A DNA stretch of 64,000 nt from JALYLC01 sp035696365. GTDB lineage: Bacteria; Actinomycetota; Thermoleophilia; Gaiellales; JALYLC01. The notes under the pieces were generated by a model that was not told where the DNA came from, made no database searches, and saw only the letters and a program-made list of their open reading frames with translations. Both the position numbers and the translations under genes were made by a program. Below are positions 25,840-34,695 of this stretch, in pieces. Where the stretch lies: positions 9,750 through 73,749 of the forward strand of contig DASRQS010000030.1 in NCBI GenBank assembly GCA_035696365.1, read 5' to 3'. The first letter of the stretch is position 1, and every line of letters starts with the position of its first letter.

Positions 25840-26622
25840 TCACAGGAGCCGCACGGGGTCGCCCACGCGCACAGCGCCCGTCGACACCACGTCGCCGACG
25901 ACGCCGATCGGCAGCGGCTCCGTGGTCTCGATCTCGCGCCGGTAGGTTGCGAGCACGCCGAGCGTGTCGAAGTCGCGTTGCCCGCTCACCGGATCGCAGG
26001 TGGTCACGACGCAGCGCCCGACGTTGCCGTGCGGCTGCACGATCGCGTCCCCCATCTGAATTCGCCGGCCGATCCACGCGTCCTCTGCGTACGGCGCGAC
26101 GCCGTCGACCTCGAAGAGCATGCGGAAGCGCCGGGAGTCGAGCGCCTCGACGCCGCCCGTGCGCGCGAGGTCGGCAACCGATGCGGCGGAGATGATGCTG
26201 ATGCTTGCGCCGGCTCCGCGATCGCTGGCCGCGCCGGGCTCGTCCGACATCACGAGGCGGAGGTCGATGCCCGACCAGTCCGAGAGCGCCGCGTTCCATG
26301 GGCCCGCGACGAGGCGCCCGGCGGCGGGCCGGCCGGAGAAGACGGTCTCGATGGGCTCGCCGAGCTCGAGTGCGCCGGCGATGACGTCTCCGCCCGGAAA
26401 CTCGAGCGCCAGCGTCGCCGTCTCGACATCGAGACGGCTGCCGACGAGCGACAGGCGCATCGACGTCTTTCCGTTGACGAGTCGTCCGGCCGCGTCGACG
26501 AGATGCAGCCGGCGGTTCTCGGCCACGCCGTTGGCGCCGACCTGCACCGCGTCGACCCTCCGGACTGCGAGGCCCTTGACCACGGCGATGGAGATCCTCG
26601 AGACGCGCGCTTCACCGGTCAC
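25840..26622 (-). CDS. MOSC domain protein
   Basis: A 260-residue protein with the MOSC N-terminal beta-barrel (SRISIAVVKGLAVRRVDAVQ) and C-terminal MOSC domain: DSRRFRMLFEVDG, WIGRRIQMGDAIV and PHGNVGRCVVTTCDPVSG with the conserved Cys that can carry sulfur or ligate molybdenum. Relatives are the mARC/YiiM reductases and the C-terminus of Moco sulfurase, so detoxification of N-hydroxylated compounds or sulfur carriage is plausible. It needs molybdenum cofactor, consistent with moaA and mobA elsewhere in the window. GTG 26622 follows a TAGGCT -10 at seven bases. Divergent from paaK. Confidence 0.85.
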   Translation of the reverse strand: MTGEARVSRISIAVVKGLAVRRVDAVQVGANGVAENRRLHLVDAAGRLVNGKTSMRLSLVGSRLDVETATLALEFPGGDVIAGALELGEPIETVFSGRPAAGRLVAGPWNAALSDWSGIDLRLVMSDEPGAASDRGAGASISIISAASVADLARTGGVEALDSRRFRMLFEVDGVAPYAEDAWIGRRIQMGDAIVQPHGNVGRCVVTTCDPVSGQRDFDTLGVLATYRREIETTEPLPIGVVGDVVSTGAVRVGDPVRLL

Positions 26623-26629
26623 CTCGCGA

Positions 26630-26635
26630 AGCCTA
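26630..26635 (-). promoter_or_regulatory. Leaderless-type -10 for MOSC gene (TAGGCT)
   Basis: TAGGCT on the minus strand, seven bases before GTG 26622. Confidence 0.4.
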
Positions 26636-26718
26636 GACGGCGCTCATCCAGCCGCCGCCTGACCGCACGCTCGCGCCTGCCTGCCGGCCAGGCGATGTGA
26701 GATCATGGCCCGCCGCCG

Positions 26719-28059
26719 ATGATCCACGACCCTGCGCTCGAGACGATGGACAGGACGCGGCTCGCGGCGCTCCAGGGCGAGCGCCTCGGCGCCCTGGCGC
26801 GCTACGTCTACGAGCGCGTCCCGCCGTATCGCGAGCGCTTCGACGAGGCCGGCCTGGAGCCCGACCGGATCCACTCGCTGGACGACCTGCGGCGGCTGCC
26901 GTTCACGCGCAAGGATGACCTGCGCGAGCACTATCCGTTCGGGCTGTTCGCCGTGCCGCGCGAGCAGGTCGTGCGCCTCCACGGGTCGTCCGGGACGACC
27001 GGCAAGCCGACCGTCGCCGGGTACACGCGCGCGGATCTCGGCGTCTTCGCCGAGGTCACGGCGCGTTGCCTCGCGATGCTGGGAGCGGAGCCCGGGATGC
27101 TGTTCCACAATGCCTTCGGCTACGGCCTGTTCACGGGCGGGCTCGGGTGGCACTACGGCGCCGAGCGGCTCGGCCTGACGGTCGTGCCGGTCTCCGGCGG
27201 CATGACCGAGCGCCAGGTGCTGCTGATCACCGACTTCCGGCCGGATGTGATCGGGTGCACGCCGGGCTATGCGCTGACCCTCGCGCAGGAGTTCGCCCGG
27301 CGGGGCATCCACCCCGACGACATCAGCCTGCGCTTCGCCGCTGTCGGCGCGGAGCCGTGGTCGGAAGCGATGCGGGCCGAGATCGACAGCGGCCTCGGCG
27401 TGCTCACGAGCAACACCTACGGCCTGTCCGAGATCATCGGGCCGGGTGTCTCCGCCGAGTGCATCGAGGAGCGCAGCGGCTCGCACGTCAACGAGGATCA
27501 CTTCCTGCCCGAGGTCGTCGACCGCGAGAGCGGCGAGCAGCTGCCCGAGGGCGAGACCGGAGTACTCGTCTTCACCGCCCTGACCAAGCAGGCGCTGCCG
27601 CTCATCCGCTACTGGACGGGCGATCTCGCGAGCCTCTCGTCGGAGCCGTGCAGCTGCGGTCGTACGCTGGTGCGCATGAGCCCGATCCGTGGCCGCACCG
27701 ACGACATGCTGATCATCCGCGGCGTGAACGTCTTCCCGACGCAGGTCGAGGACGTGCTCGGCCGCGTGGAGGAGCTGTCGTCCCACTACCAGCTCGTCGT
27801 CCGCCGCGACGGGGCGATGGACGAGGTCGAGGTGCGGGCGGAGGCGACCGGCGACTTCTTCCGCGCCGTCGGGATCGACGTCCTTTCGGACGAGGCCGTG
27901 GAGGCCGATCACGCGGTGGGCGAGCTGCGCGGGCGCGTCTCCGACCTGATCAAGAGCACGATCGGCTGCTCGATGAAGGTCAGCATCGTCGCGCCGGGCG
28001 CGGTTCCGCGCTCCGAGGGCGGCAAGCTCGCGCGCGTGGTCGACAGGCGGTCGACCTAG
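26719..28059 (+). CDS. paaK: Phenylacetate-CoA ligase
   Basis: A 446-residue AMP-forming arylacetate-CoA ligase. The P-loop RLHGSSGTTGKPTVAGYT lies near residues 91-108; TSNTYGLSEIIGPGVSAEC, YWTGDLASL, RGRTDDMLIIRGVNVFPTQ and the C-terminal Lys in SEGGKLARV complete the adenylation domain, and a Cys-rich EPCSCGRTL is typical of PaaK. It makes phenylacetyl-CoA (or a hydroxy derivative) from the acid, ATP and CoA. The next gene, four bases away, encodes a DpgC-like dioxygenase, not the PaaABCDE oxygenase, so its product probably goes to that enzyme. Confidence 0.92.
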   Translation: MIHDPALETMDRTRLAALQGERLGALARYVYERVPPYRERFDEAGLEPDRIHSLDDLRRLPFTRKDDLREHYPFGLFAVPREQVVRLHGSSGTTGKPTVAGYTRADLGVFAEVTARCLAMLGAEPGMLFHNAFGYGLFTGGLGWHYGAERLGLTVVPVSGGMTERQVLLITDFRPDVIGCTPGYALTLAQEFARRGIHPDDISLRFAAVGAEPWSEAMRAEIDSGLGVLTSNTYGLSEIIGPGVSAECIEERSGSHVNEDHFLPEVVDRESGEQLPEGETGVLVFTALTKQALPLIRYWTGDLASLSSEPCSCGRTLVRMSPIRGRTDDMLIIRGVNVFPTQVEDVLGRVEELSSHYQLVVRRDGAMDEVEVRAEATGDFFRAVGIDVLSDEAVEADHAVGELRGRVSDLIKSTIGCSMKVSIVAPGAVPRSEGGKLARVVDRRST

Positions 28060-28062
28060 CGC

Positions 28063-29250
28063 ATGGTGCGCGTACGCACGGAATCCGACGTCGTGTGGGC
28101 CGACCATCTGAGGGCCGAGGCGGCGTCGATCTATCGCGACCTGACCGACGGCTTGCGCAAGCAGATGCGCGTCTCCGAGCTCGTCTACGCGGCCGCCGAG
28201 CGGTTTCCCGAGCACCTTCCCAGCCGGGCGGCGATCGCCGCCGAGCGCGAGCTGCTGCAGAAGGACAAGCAGGGACTGGAGATCAACCAGGGGATCTTCG
28301 TCGCGCATGTCCTCGCCGAACCGCAGGCGGGCTTTCACCTCCTGCACTCGATGTCGCAGCCGACCGCAGAGGCCGTCGCGCGGCTCGCGGAGTTCCAGCG
28401 CGGCGGCAGCGTCGACCTCGGCCCCATGCGTGTCGACCGCGAGGACGACATCGGCCACGTGACGGTGCAGAACCACGCGTTCCTGAACTCCGAGGACGAT
28501 GCTTCGACCGCCGCGCTCGAAGTTGCGATCGACCTCGTGCTGCTCGACGACAGCATCCGCGTCGGGGTGCTGCGCGGCGGGCCGGCCACCCACCGCAAGT
28601 ACGCGGGCCGTCGCATCCTCGGCTCCGGCATCAACCTGACGCACCTCTACAAGGGCCAGATCTCGCTGGTCGAGTTCATGCTCGAGCGCGAGCTCGGGCT
28701 GGTGTCGAAGATGTATCGCGGCCACGATCTGGCTCCCTTCGACGCGGGCGTGCTCGAGCATCGCCGGGAGAAGCCCTGGATCGCCGCCGTCGACAGCTTC
28801 GCGATCGGCGGCACCTGCCAGTGGCTCCTGGTCATGGACTACGTCGTTGCCGAGCAGGGCTCGTACTTCGTGCTGCCGGCGCGCAAGGAGGGGATCATCC
28901 CCGGCTGCGCCAACCTCAGGCTCCCGCGCTTCGTCGGCGAGCGGATCGCCCGCCAGGCGCTGTTCTTCAACCGCACGTTCCCGGCGGACAGCCCCGAGGG
29001 GCTGATGCTGGCCGACGAGGTGGTGCCCACCGGCGACATGGCCGCCGCGATCCGGCACGCGGCGTCGGAGGTCATCAGCGCCGGCACGACGAGCCTCAAC
29101 GGCAATCGGCTGGCGCTTCGGCAGGTACAGGAGCCGCTCGACCTGTTCCGCCGCTACATGAGCAACTACTCCCAGCAGCAGGCGTACTGCCTCTACAGCC
29201 CCGCGCTGATCGACAACCTGGAGCGCAACTGGGATGCCAGCAACCGGTAG
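28063..29250 (+). CDS. DpgC-like arylacetyl-CoA 1,2-dioxygenase (crotonase fold, cofactor-free)
   Basis: A 395-residue enoyl-CoA hydratase-superfamily protein with the long N-terminal helical part and core of DpgC, the metal- and cofactor-free enzyme of glycopeptide antibiotic synthesis that turns 3,5-dihydroxyphenylacetyl-CoA and O2 into the arylglyoxylate and CoA. RRILGSGINLTHLYKGQISL, LERELGLVSKMYRG, AIGGTCQW and GIIPGCANLRLPRFVGER fit that family. DpgC residues I remember (Glu189, Ile235, Arg254, Gly296, Gln299) map at a steady offset of 45-46 to Glu144, Ile190, Arg209, Gly250 and Gln253. No dpgA, B or D is nearby, so with PaaK it may oxidise phenylacetate-type acids. Confidence 0.78.
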   Translation: MVRVRTESDVVWADHLRAEAASIYRDLTDGLRKQMRVSELVYAAAERFPEHLPSRAAIAAERELLQKDKQGLEINQGIFVAHVLAEPQAGFHLLHSMSQPTAEAVARLAEFQRGGSVDLGPMRVDREDDIGHVTVQNHAFLNSEDDASTAALEVAIDLVLLDDSIRVGVLRGGPATHRKYAGRRILGSGINLTHLYKGQISLVEFMLERELGLVSKMYRGHDLAPFDAGVLEHRREKPWIAAVDSFAIGGTCQWLLVMDYVVAEQGSYFVLPARKEGIIPGCANLRLPRFVGERIARQALFFNRTFPADSPEGLMLADEVVPTGDMAAAIRHAASEVISAGTTSLNGNRLALRQVQEPLDLFRRYMSNYSQQQAYCLYSPALIDNLERNWDASNR

Positions 29251-29402
29251 ACCTCTGCCTCTTGACGGGGTGCTGTCGCATTCGTGACCCACTGAGGCTT
29301 TCTGAGTGCTACCGTTCAAGGTGCACGCGAGCGAGTACCGAGGTTGCGCCTTTCCGCGCTTTCTCTGCCCGTTCTGGATATGGCAGAGGAGGTGTTACAT
29401 AA
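29251..29402 (+). promoter_or_regulatory. Promoter and long 5' leader of cold-shock gene
   Basis: Non-coding 152 bases before the cold-shock gene. A TACCGT -10 candidate lies at 29310-29315, which would give a leader of about 80 bases ending in AGAGGAGG at good distance from ATG 29403. Long structured leaders are typical for cold-shock protein mRNAs. A TTGACG is present near 29262 without an obvious -10. Confidence 0.4.
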
Positions 29403-29606
29403 ATGGCAACCGGAACCGTCAAGTGGTTCAACGATGCGAAGGGGTATGGCTTCATTACCCCTGACGCAGGCGGTAAGGACCTGTTCGTCCACCACAGCGC
29501 AATCGCCGGCGACGGATTCAAGTCGCTCGCCGAGGGCGCGAAGGTCGAGTTCGAAGGCGTCGAGGGTCAGAAGGGCCCCGAGGCAAAGAACGTGACGCTG
29601 ATCTAG
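29403..29606 (+). CDS. csp: Cold-shock protein (CspA family)
   Basis: A 67-residue single-stranded nucleic-acid-binding OB-fold protein, full family length. RNP1 is KGYGFIT and RNP2 is LFVHHSAI; it begins MATGTVKWFNDAKGYGF. Cytoplasmic RNA chaperone. AGAGGAGG precedes the ATG. Monocistronic: a long leader upstream and a strong hairpin downstream. A second copy lies at the far right of the window with about three quarters of its residues identical. Confidence 0.97.
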   Translation: MATGTVKWFNDAKGYGFITPDAGGKDLFVHHSAIAGDGFKSLAEGAKVEFEGVEGQKGPEAKNVTLI

Positions 29607-29620
29607 AGATCCGGATACTC

Positions 29621-29649
29621 GAGCGGAGGCGCGACTCGCGTCTCCGCTC
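29621..29649 (+). terminator. Hairpin after csp
   Basis: A 13-base stem GAGCGGAGGCGCG pairs with its partner at 29637-29649 with one G-U pair and a three-base loop. No T tract, but position and stability fit a terminator. Confidence 0.7.
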
Positions 29650-29696
29650 AACCCGTATCCCATCTCACGTGCGGCCGGCCCGCCCCGGAGTACTTC

Positions 29697-29702
29697 TACC
29701 AT
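29697..29702 (+). promoter_or_regulatory. Leaderless-type -10 (TACCAT)
   Basis: TACCAT seven bases before GTG 29710 of the antiporter gene. Confidence 0.4.
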
Positions 29703-29709
29703 CACGGCG

Positions 29710-31302
29710 GTGACGCTCTCGGCCCACGACTCGCTCGTCCTGCTCGCCCTGCTGGTGGCCGGGACGGCATTGCTGGTGCTGGCACCCGTGGTGCGGATCC
29801 CGTATCCGATCCTGCTCGTGCTCGGCGGCCTCGGCATCGGGTTCCTGCCCGGCGCGCCGCATCTCTCGCTGCAGCCGGAGCTCGTGCTCGTGGGCTTTCT
29901 GCCGCCGTTGCTCTACTCGGCGGCGTTCTTCACCTCGCTGCGAGATCTACGCACCAATGCGCGGCCGATCTCGCTGCTCGCGGTCGGTCTCGTGCTCGTC
30001 ACGATGCTGACGGTGGCCGCGGTCTGCCACGCCTTCATAGGAGGGCTGTCCTGGCCCGTCTGCTTCGTCATCGGCGCGATCGTGGCGCCCACCGACGCCG
30101 TGGCGGCCACGGCGATCGGCTCGCGTCTCGGCTTGCCCCGCCGCATTGTGGCGCTGATCGAGGGCGAGAGCCTGATCAACGACGCGACCGCGCTCGTCGC
30201 CTACAGCTTCGCCGTGACGGCGGTCGTGGCAGGCACCTTCTCGCTCTGGCACGCAACGTGGCGCTTCGCCCTCGACGTCGTCGGCGGCGTCGCGATCGGC
30301 CTCGCCGTCGGCTACCTCCTGCGCCAGTTCCGGCGGCGCATCAACCACTCGCCGACCGAGATCGCGATCGCGCTCCTGTCAGGCTACTTCGCCTACCTGC
30401 CGGCCCAGGCGGCGGGCGTGTCCGCCGTTCTGGCCGTGGTCACCGTCGGCGTCTACGTGGGCTGGTACACGCCGGAGCTGACGACCGTGCAGACGAGACT
30501 CCAGGGTGACGCCGTCTGGGAGATCCTGACCTTCCTGCTGAACGCACTCCTGTTCGGCCTGGTCGGCCTGCAGTTGCGGCCCATCCTCGACTCGCTGCAC
30601 GGGCGCTCGACCGGCTCACTGCTTGCAGACGGCGCGATCATCAGCCTGGCTGTGATCATCACGCGACTGGTGTGGGTGTTCCCGGCGACCTACCTCCCGA
30701 GGTGGATGTCGAAGCGCATCCGCGAGCGCGATCCCTACCCGCCCTGGCAATACCCGGCGGTGATCGGCTGGGCCGGCCTGCGCGGGGCCGTCTCCCTGGC
30801 GGCCGCGCTCGCGATCCCGCTCACGACCGACGCTGGCACCCCGTTTCCGCAGCGCTCCTTCCTGATCTATCTGGCCTTCTGCGTGATCATCGCCACGCTC
30901 GTCTTCCAGGGGCTCACGCTCCCCGCAGTGATCCGCCTGCTGAAGCTCGAGGACGACGGCACCTCCGAGAAGGAGGAGACCAAGGCGCGCATCCACGCGG
31001 CCGAAGCGGCGCTGGTGCGTCTGGAGGAGCTCGCCGGCGAGGACTGGGTGCGGCCCGACACGGTCGAGCGCATGCGCGGCGCGTACCGCTTCCGTGCGAG
31101 CCGCTTCGCTGCTCGCTTCGACGACGAGGATGACGGCGCGATCGAGGAGCGCTCGCAGAACTACCAGCGGCTGCGGCGCGAGCTGCTGGACGCCGAGCGG
31201 AACGCCGTCGTCGATCTCCGCAGGCAGGGCCGCATCAACGACGCGGTCATGAACCGGGTGCAGCGCGACCTCGACCTCGAGGACGCGCGGCTCGACGTCT
31301 GA
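29710..31302 (+). CDS. CPA1-family Na+/H+ antiporter
   Basis: A 530-residue NhaP/NHE-type antiporter with about twelve helices. Characteristic are IGAIVAPTDAVAATAIGSRL, EGESLINDATALVAYSFAV with the ion-binding Asn-Asp pair, and IGWAGLRGAVSLAAALAIPL. After residue 420 comes a cytoplasmic tail of about 110 residues, strongly helical and charged (EKEETKARIHAAEAALVRLE, AERNAVVDLRRQGRINDAV), a tail found in the bacterial Na+/H+ antiporter TIGR00831 group. GTG 29710 starts seven bases after a TACCAT element. Likely monocistronic; converges on the glycosidase gene with four bases between stops. Confidence 0.92.
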   Translation: MTLSAHDSLVLLALLVAGTALLVLAPVVRIPYPILLVLGGLGIGFLPGAPHLSLQPELVLVGFLPPLLYSAAFFTSLRDLRTNARPISLLAVGLVLVTMLTVAAVCHAFIGGLSWPVCFVIGAIVAPTDAVAATAIGSRLGLPRRIVALIEGESLINDATALVAYSFAVTAVVAGTFSLWHATWRFALDVVGGVAIGLAVGYLLRQFRRRINHSPTEIAIALLSGYFAYLPAQAAGVSAVLAVVTVGVYVGWYTPELTTVQTRLQGDAVWEILTFLLNALLFGLVGLQLRPILDSLHGRSTGSLLADGAIISLAVIITRLVWVFPATYLPRWMSKRIRERDPYPPWQYPAVIGWAGLRGAVSLAAALAIPLTTDAGTPFPQRSFLIYLAFCVIIATLVFQGLTLPAVIRLLKLEDDGTSEKEETKARIHAAEAALVRLEELAGEDWVRPDTVERMRGAYRFRASRFAARFDDEDDGAIEERSQNYQRLRRELLDAERNAVVDLRRQGRINDAVMNRVQRDLDLEDARLDV

Positions 31303-31306
31303 GGTC

Positions 31307-32422
31307 TCAGGCGTCCGGGAACGGGATGGCGCTGAGCAGCGGCCAGCCCCCGGGGGCTCCCGCCGTGCGGGCCACGGCGGTGCAGTCGAGCGGCACGCGC
31401 AGCGCGTCGAACGCCGCGAGGTAGACGGGCTTGGGCTGGCCCGCCGCGTCGAGCCAGCCGTAGCGCACCCACGGGTCGGGCGTGACTCCCAGCGGCACCG
31501 GGTGATCATGGAAGCCCCAGAAGACGAAGCCGGCGAGCCCCGGCGTGCAGCGTGCGAGCTCGATCGCCTGCGCGGTCCACGCAGCCTGATTCTCGGCGCC
31601 GGCATCGTCCGAGGACCAGCCGAATTCCGAGACGATCACGGGTACCCCGGCGAGGCGCGCCAGCGCGGGCACGTCGAGCAGGTCGATGCGGTGCGCCGGA
31701 TCGCGCACCGCGAGCGGCCCGTCGCGCAGCGGGTATGGGTGGATGCCGAAGAAGTCCATCGGAACGCCATCGGCGTGCAGTCGCGCGGCCCAGACAGCGG
31801 GGTCGCGCCCCAAGTCGCGATAGCGCGCGAGATTGGCGGCCGCGACCTGCGCTGCGGGATTGCCCTCGTGCACCCCTGTGTAGACCGCCCGCGCCATTGG
31901 CTCGTAGGCCTCCAGGGTGTTGGGCACGGCGAACATGCGCACGTTGGGCTCATTCCAGTCGTAGAACAGGCGCACCTGCCGGTAGCGGAGCGCGGTGGCG
32001 TAGGCGAAATCGCCCAGATCCTGCGCGTTGAGCGGCCAGGCGTTCGGCGACGCGCCGCCGTTCGCCCACGCCGGGACGTGCCAGAACGCGAGTTGCACGG
32101 CCAGCCCGGCGCGGCCGTAGCGGGCCAGGTCGGCGTCGAGCGCAGCCCAGTCATAGGCCGGGTCGCGGGGATCGCGCGGGTTCACGGGGCGCCGGGTCGC
32201 GATCGCGGCCCAGTCGGCGTACTGGCGGGCGGACGAGACGCCCAGCGCGTGTGCCACGAGCAGTTCCGAGGGGAACGCCCGCTGCGCTGCGTCGTCGCTG
32301 ATCGCGAACGGCACCCCCTGCGGGTTCGCGGTGGTGGCGTCGCGCTGCGCCGGCGGGCCCGCGCCCGCGCCGCCGCCGACGAGCAGGAGGAGCGAGAGCA
32401 GGATTTGGGCGAGGGCATCCAC
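31307..32422 (-). CDS. Secreted TIM-barrel glycoside hydrolase (GH39/GH5-like)
   Basis: A 371-residue exported glycosidase. Signal peptide: LAQILLSLLLLVGGGAGAG. The barrel shows the clan GH-A pair: acid/base Glu in FYDWNEPNVRMF and nucleophile Glu in VIVSEFGWSSDD, with FFGIHPYPLRDG between them and GFVFWGFHDHP after. Substrate cannot be told; relatives act on arabino- or xylo-oligosaccharides or on uncharacterised actinobacterial glycans. GTG 32422 is the best start because it opens the signal peptide, though no clear ribosome binding site precedes it. Converges with the antiporter gene. Confidence 0.8.
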   Translation of the reverse strand: MDALAQILLSLLLLVGGGAGAGPPAQRDATTANPQGVPFAISDDAAQRAFPSELLVAHALGVSSARQYADWAAIATRRPVNPRDPRDPAYDWAALDADLARYGRAGLAVQLAFWHVPAWANGGASPNAWPLNAQDLGDFAYATALRYRQVRLFYDWNEPNVRMFAVPNTLEAYEPMARAVYTGVHEGNPAAQVAAANLARYRDLGRDPAVWAARLHADGVPMDFFGIHPYPLRDGPLAVRDPAHRIDLLDVPALARLAGVPVIVSEFGWSSDDAGAENQAAWTAQAIELARCTPGLAGFVFWGFHDHPVPLGVTPDPWVRYGWLDAAGQPKPVYLAAFDALRVPLDCTAVARTAGAPGGWPLLSAIPFPDA

Positions 32423-32607
32423 GCAGAAGGCGGCCGGCGTCGCGAGCGGAGCGCGGCCGACGCTCCTTCCGTGCGCCGCCGGTCACCGGACGATAGCGCC
32501 GCGCGTGCCCAACTCGGCCTCGACGACGTCTCGTTCGAATTCATCATCCCCGTGAAAAGGCTCCGGCCGGCGTCGCTGAGAGCGGCGCCGGCCGGGAACC
32601 TCCGCCC

Positions 32608-33690
32608 CTACGGGGTGTCTGCGGTGATCTTCCCGAAGAGCCCGTGCATCTCGTCGTTCGGTCCTGCCGCGAAGTAGAGCGTCGTCGTCGGCCCGGCGAC
32701 TGCGCCGTTGCCGAAGCCGATGCCCCAGAGGCCGTCGATCCAGACGGGCTGCTTCTTGTTCGTGAGCAGCCGCCCCGACCACTTCCAGCGACCCTTGTGG
32801 TCCTGCCGGAACGTGTTGATGTAGCCGTCGCCGAAGTTGCCGACGAGCAGTGCGCCCGAGGCCTTGCCGAAGCCGGTGGAGGGCGCCCAGGCCAGGCCCC
32901 ACGGTGCGTTCAGCTTGCCGCCGGTGGCCACGCGGGCCACGAGCTTGCCGTCTGTGGTGTACTCGTCGACGACGCCGAGCCCAGGGCCGTGCTGCTCGTC
33001 ATTGCTGCCCTTCGTCTGCTTCGCGTATGTGACGAAGATGTAGCCGCCGAGGGTCTGGATCCCGAACGGCGCGTAGTCCTTCGGCAGCTTGGGGTCGCTG
33101 AACGCCCCCGGCATCTTCACCAGCTTCCAGTCGCCGCCGATGATGTCCACGCGGCCGTTGTGGAAATCGGTCGCGTAAAGCCAGTCGCCGGCCGTCGCGA
33201 GGCCCTTGTAGACGGCGCCCCACTTCGAGCCGTCGTAGCCGGTCACGGTCTGCGCCGTGCCGGGCCAGCCTTGGATCGTCCCGGCCTCCGTGGCGAAGAT
33301 GAACTTCGCGGGCACCATGGTCTTGCCGTTGGAGACCAGGAACTGCGAGCCGCCGTAGAAGACGGTGCCGGTCGGCGCGACCGGGACCTTGACCACGAGC
33401 GGCCCGTTGGGCGGCGGCGGGAAGAGCGTCCCGGCGGCGTCGTAGAGCGTCGAGGTGTCGGTGCCGTTGTTGGCCACCCACCATGGTGTCGTCGGGCCTT
33501 CCGAGACACCCCATGCATTGACGAGGTTCGCATCGGTGACCGGCGCGACGCCCGGCTGATCCGAGACGAGCGGCGTCACGGTGTAGCTACCGCCGCCTCG
33601 GTGCTGGCTCGCGCCGGCGGCAGTGCCGGTGGTCACGAGGGCAACCGCGAGAGCGGCCCCCGCGAGCGCAATCCATCGGGAGCGCATCAT
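32608..33690 (-). CDS. TIGR03118 family secreted beta-propeller protein
   Basis: A 360-residue exported protein. Signal peptide WIALAGAALAVALVTTGTAAGA; mature part YTVTPLVSDQPGVAPVTDANLVNAWG, WWVANNGTDTSTLYDA, FIFATEAGTIQGW, LYATDFHNGRVDI and LNAPWGLAWAP are the conserved blocks of TIGR03118, an NHL-like propeller. The family has no assigned activity; it is common in soil bacteria. AAGGAGG stands before ATG 33690. No partner gene in the immediate neighbourhood suggests a role. Confidence 0.88.
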   Translation of the reverse strand: MMRSRWIALAGAALAVALVTTGTAAGASQHRGGGSYTVTPLVSDQPGVAPVTDANLVNAWGVSEGPTTPWWVANNGTDTSTLYDAAGTLFPPPPNGPLVVKVPVAPTGTVFYGGSQFLVSNGKTMVPAKFIFATEAGTIQGWPGTAQTVTGYDGSKWGAVYKGLATAGDWLYATDFHNGRVDIIGGDWKLVKMPGAFSDPKLPKDYAPFGIQTLGGYIFVTYAKQTKGSNDEQHGPGLGVVDEYTTDGKLVARVATGGKLNAPWGLAWAPSTGFGKASGALLVGNFGDGYINTFRQDHKGRWKWSGRLLTNKKQPVWIDGLWGIGFGNGAVAGPTTTLYFAAGPNDEMHGLFGKITADTP

Positions 33691-33836
33691 TGGGCCTCCT
33701 TGAGGTCGAGGTGCGGGACAGGCCCCGCACCCTGTTCCTACGGCACCCGCGGAGCAGCGGATTCCTCGACGGGTGGGGGGAGAAACCCCACCCCTGGGGT
33801 CGACAGAATGGCCGTGAGCGACTACTTCGTGAGGGT

Positions 33837-34664
33837 ATGCGCCCCGAGCTCATCGCCCTCCTCGTTCCCGTTGCGCTCCTGCTGCGCGTGCTCACGCGCC
33901 GCCGCCCGCCCGTGCGCGCCGACTCGGCCGAGGCGCTGCGCTGGTGGGGGCTCGCGCGAGGCCTCAGTGACTGCCGCCGGCGATCCCCGGACGTCCCCGT
34001 GACACCCGAGCCGGGCTTCGATCCCCTGGACGTGGCGCTAGGGATGCAGGCGCACGGTTCCGCGGACGACGCCGGCTCTGAGCGGCTGTCTGCCGCGATC
34101 CCGTCGCATGCGATCACACTGCAGGGCTCCGCGCTCTTCCACACCGGCGATCGCCAGCGCGTGCACGCCGCGGTCGAGGGCAAGCTCGATGACACGCTGC
34201 GCGGCACCGTCCTGCTCATGACCTGCGAGCGGCGCGACGAGCACGACAGCGACTGGCACTGGGTGTGCGACCTCACCGTCGTCGCCATGGAGGGCGTGAC
34301 ACCGCGGGGCCCCGGCCTGCTGATGCGCCGCCGAAGCTCGGGCGGCGGTGCGGGCGTGGAGCTTCCCGAGGACTACGTCCCGCTCACGCTCGAGTCCGCC
34401 GAGCTCGACGAGTTGTACGACGTCCGCATCGCCGCAGGCTGCTCGGAGGTGGAGGCGCGCTCAGCGCTGACGCCCGCGATGATCGCGTGGCTCTGCGATC
34501 GCGGGCCCGAGGCGCTGGTGGTCGAGACGGGCGGCGCCAGCGTGCGCCTCGCGACGCCCGCCCTGCTGTCCTCGGACGCCGAGCTCGAGGCGTTCACCGC
34601 CGACGCCTGCTGGCTCGCGCACGCATTCATCGCCGACGTGCCGGCGGAGGCGCAGGCCGCCTGA
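33837..34664 (+). CDS. Hypothetical protein with N-terminal membrane helix
   Basis: A 275-residue protein I do not recognise. Residues 3-20 (PELIALLVPVALLLRVLT) form one membrane segment followed by RRRPP, so the bulk is probably cytoplasmic. The rest is soluble, with a beta-rich middle (AITLQGSALFHTGDRQRVHA, WHWVCDLTVVAM) and an acidic end (ELEAFTADACWLAHAFIADV). Start ATG 33837 was chosen because it opens the membrane helix; an earlier frame start would add unrelated sequence. A GTGAGGG just upstream is a weak ribosome binding site. Converges with the next gene. Confidence 0.65.
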   Translation: MRPELIALLVPVALLLRVLTRRRPPVRADSAEALRWWGLARGLSDCRRRSPDVPVTPEPGFDPLDVALGMQAHGSADDAGSERLSAAIPSHAITLQGSALFHTGDRQRVHAAVEGKLDDTLRGTVLLMTCERRDEHDSDWHWVCDLTVVAMEGVTPRGPGLLMRRRSSGGGAGVELPEDYVPLTLESAELDELYDVRIAAGCSEVEARSALTPAMIAWLCDRGPEALVVETGGASVRLATPALLSSDAELEAFTADACWLAHAFIADVPAEAQAA

Positions 34665-34695
34665 CGGAACGAGCGTGGCGTTCGGCGGCGTCCCG

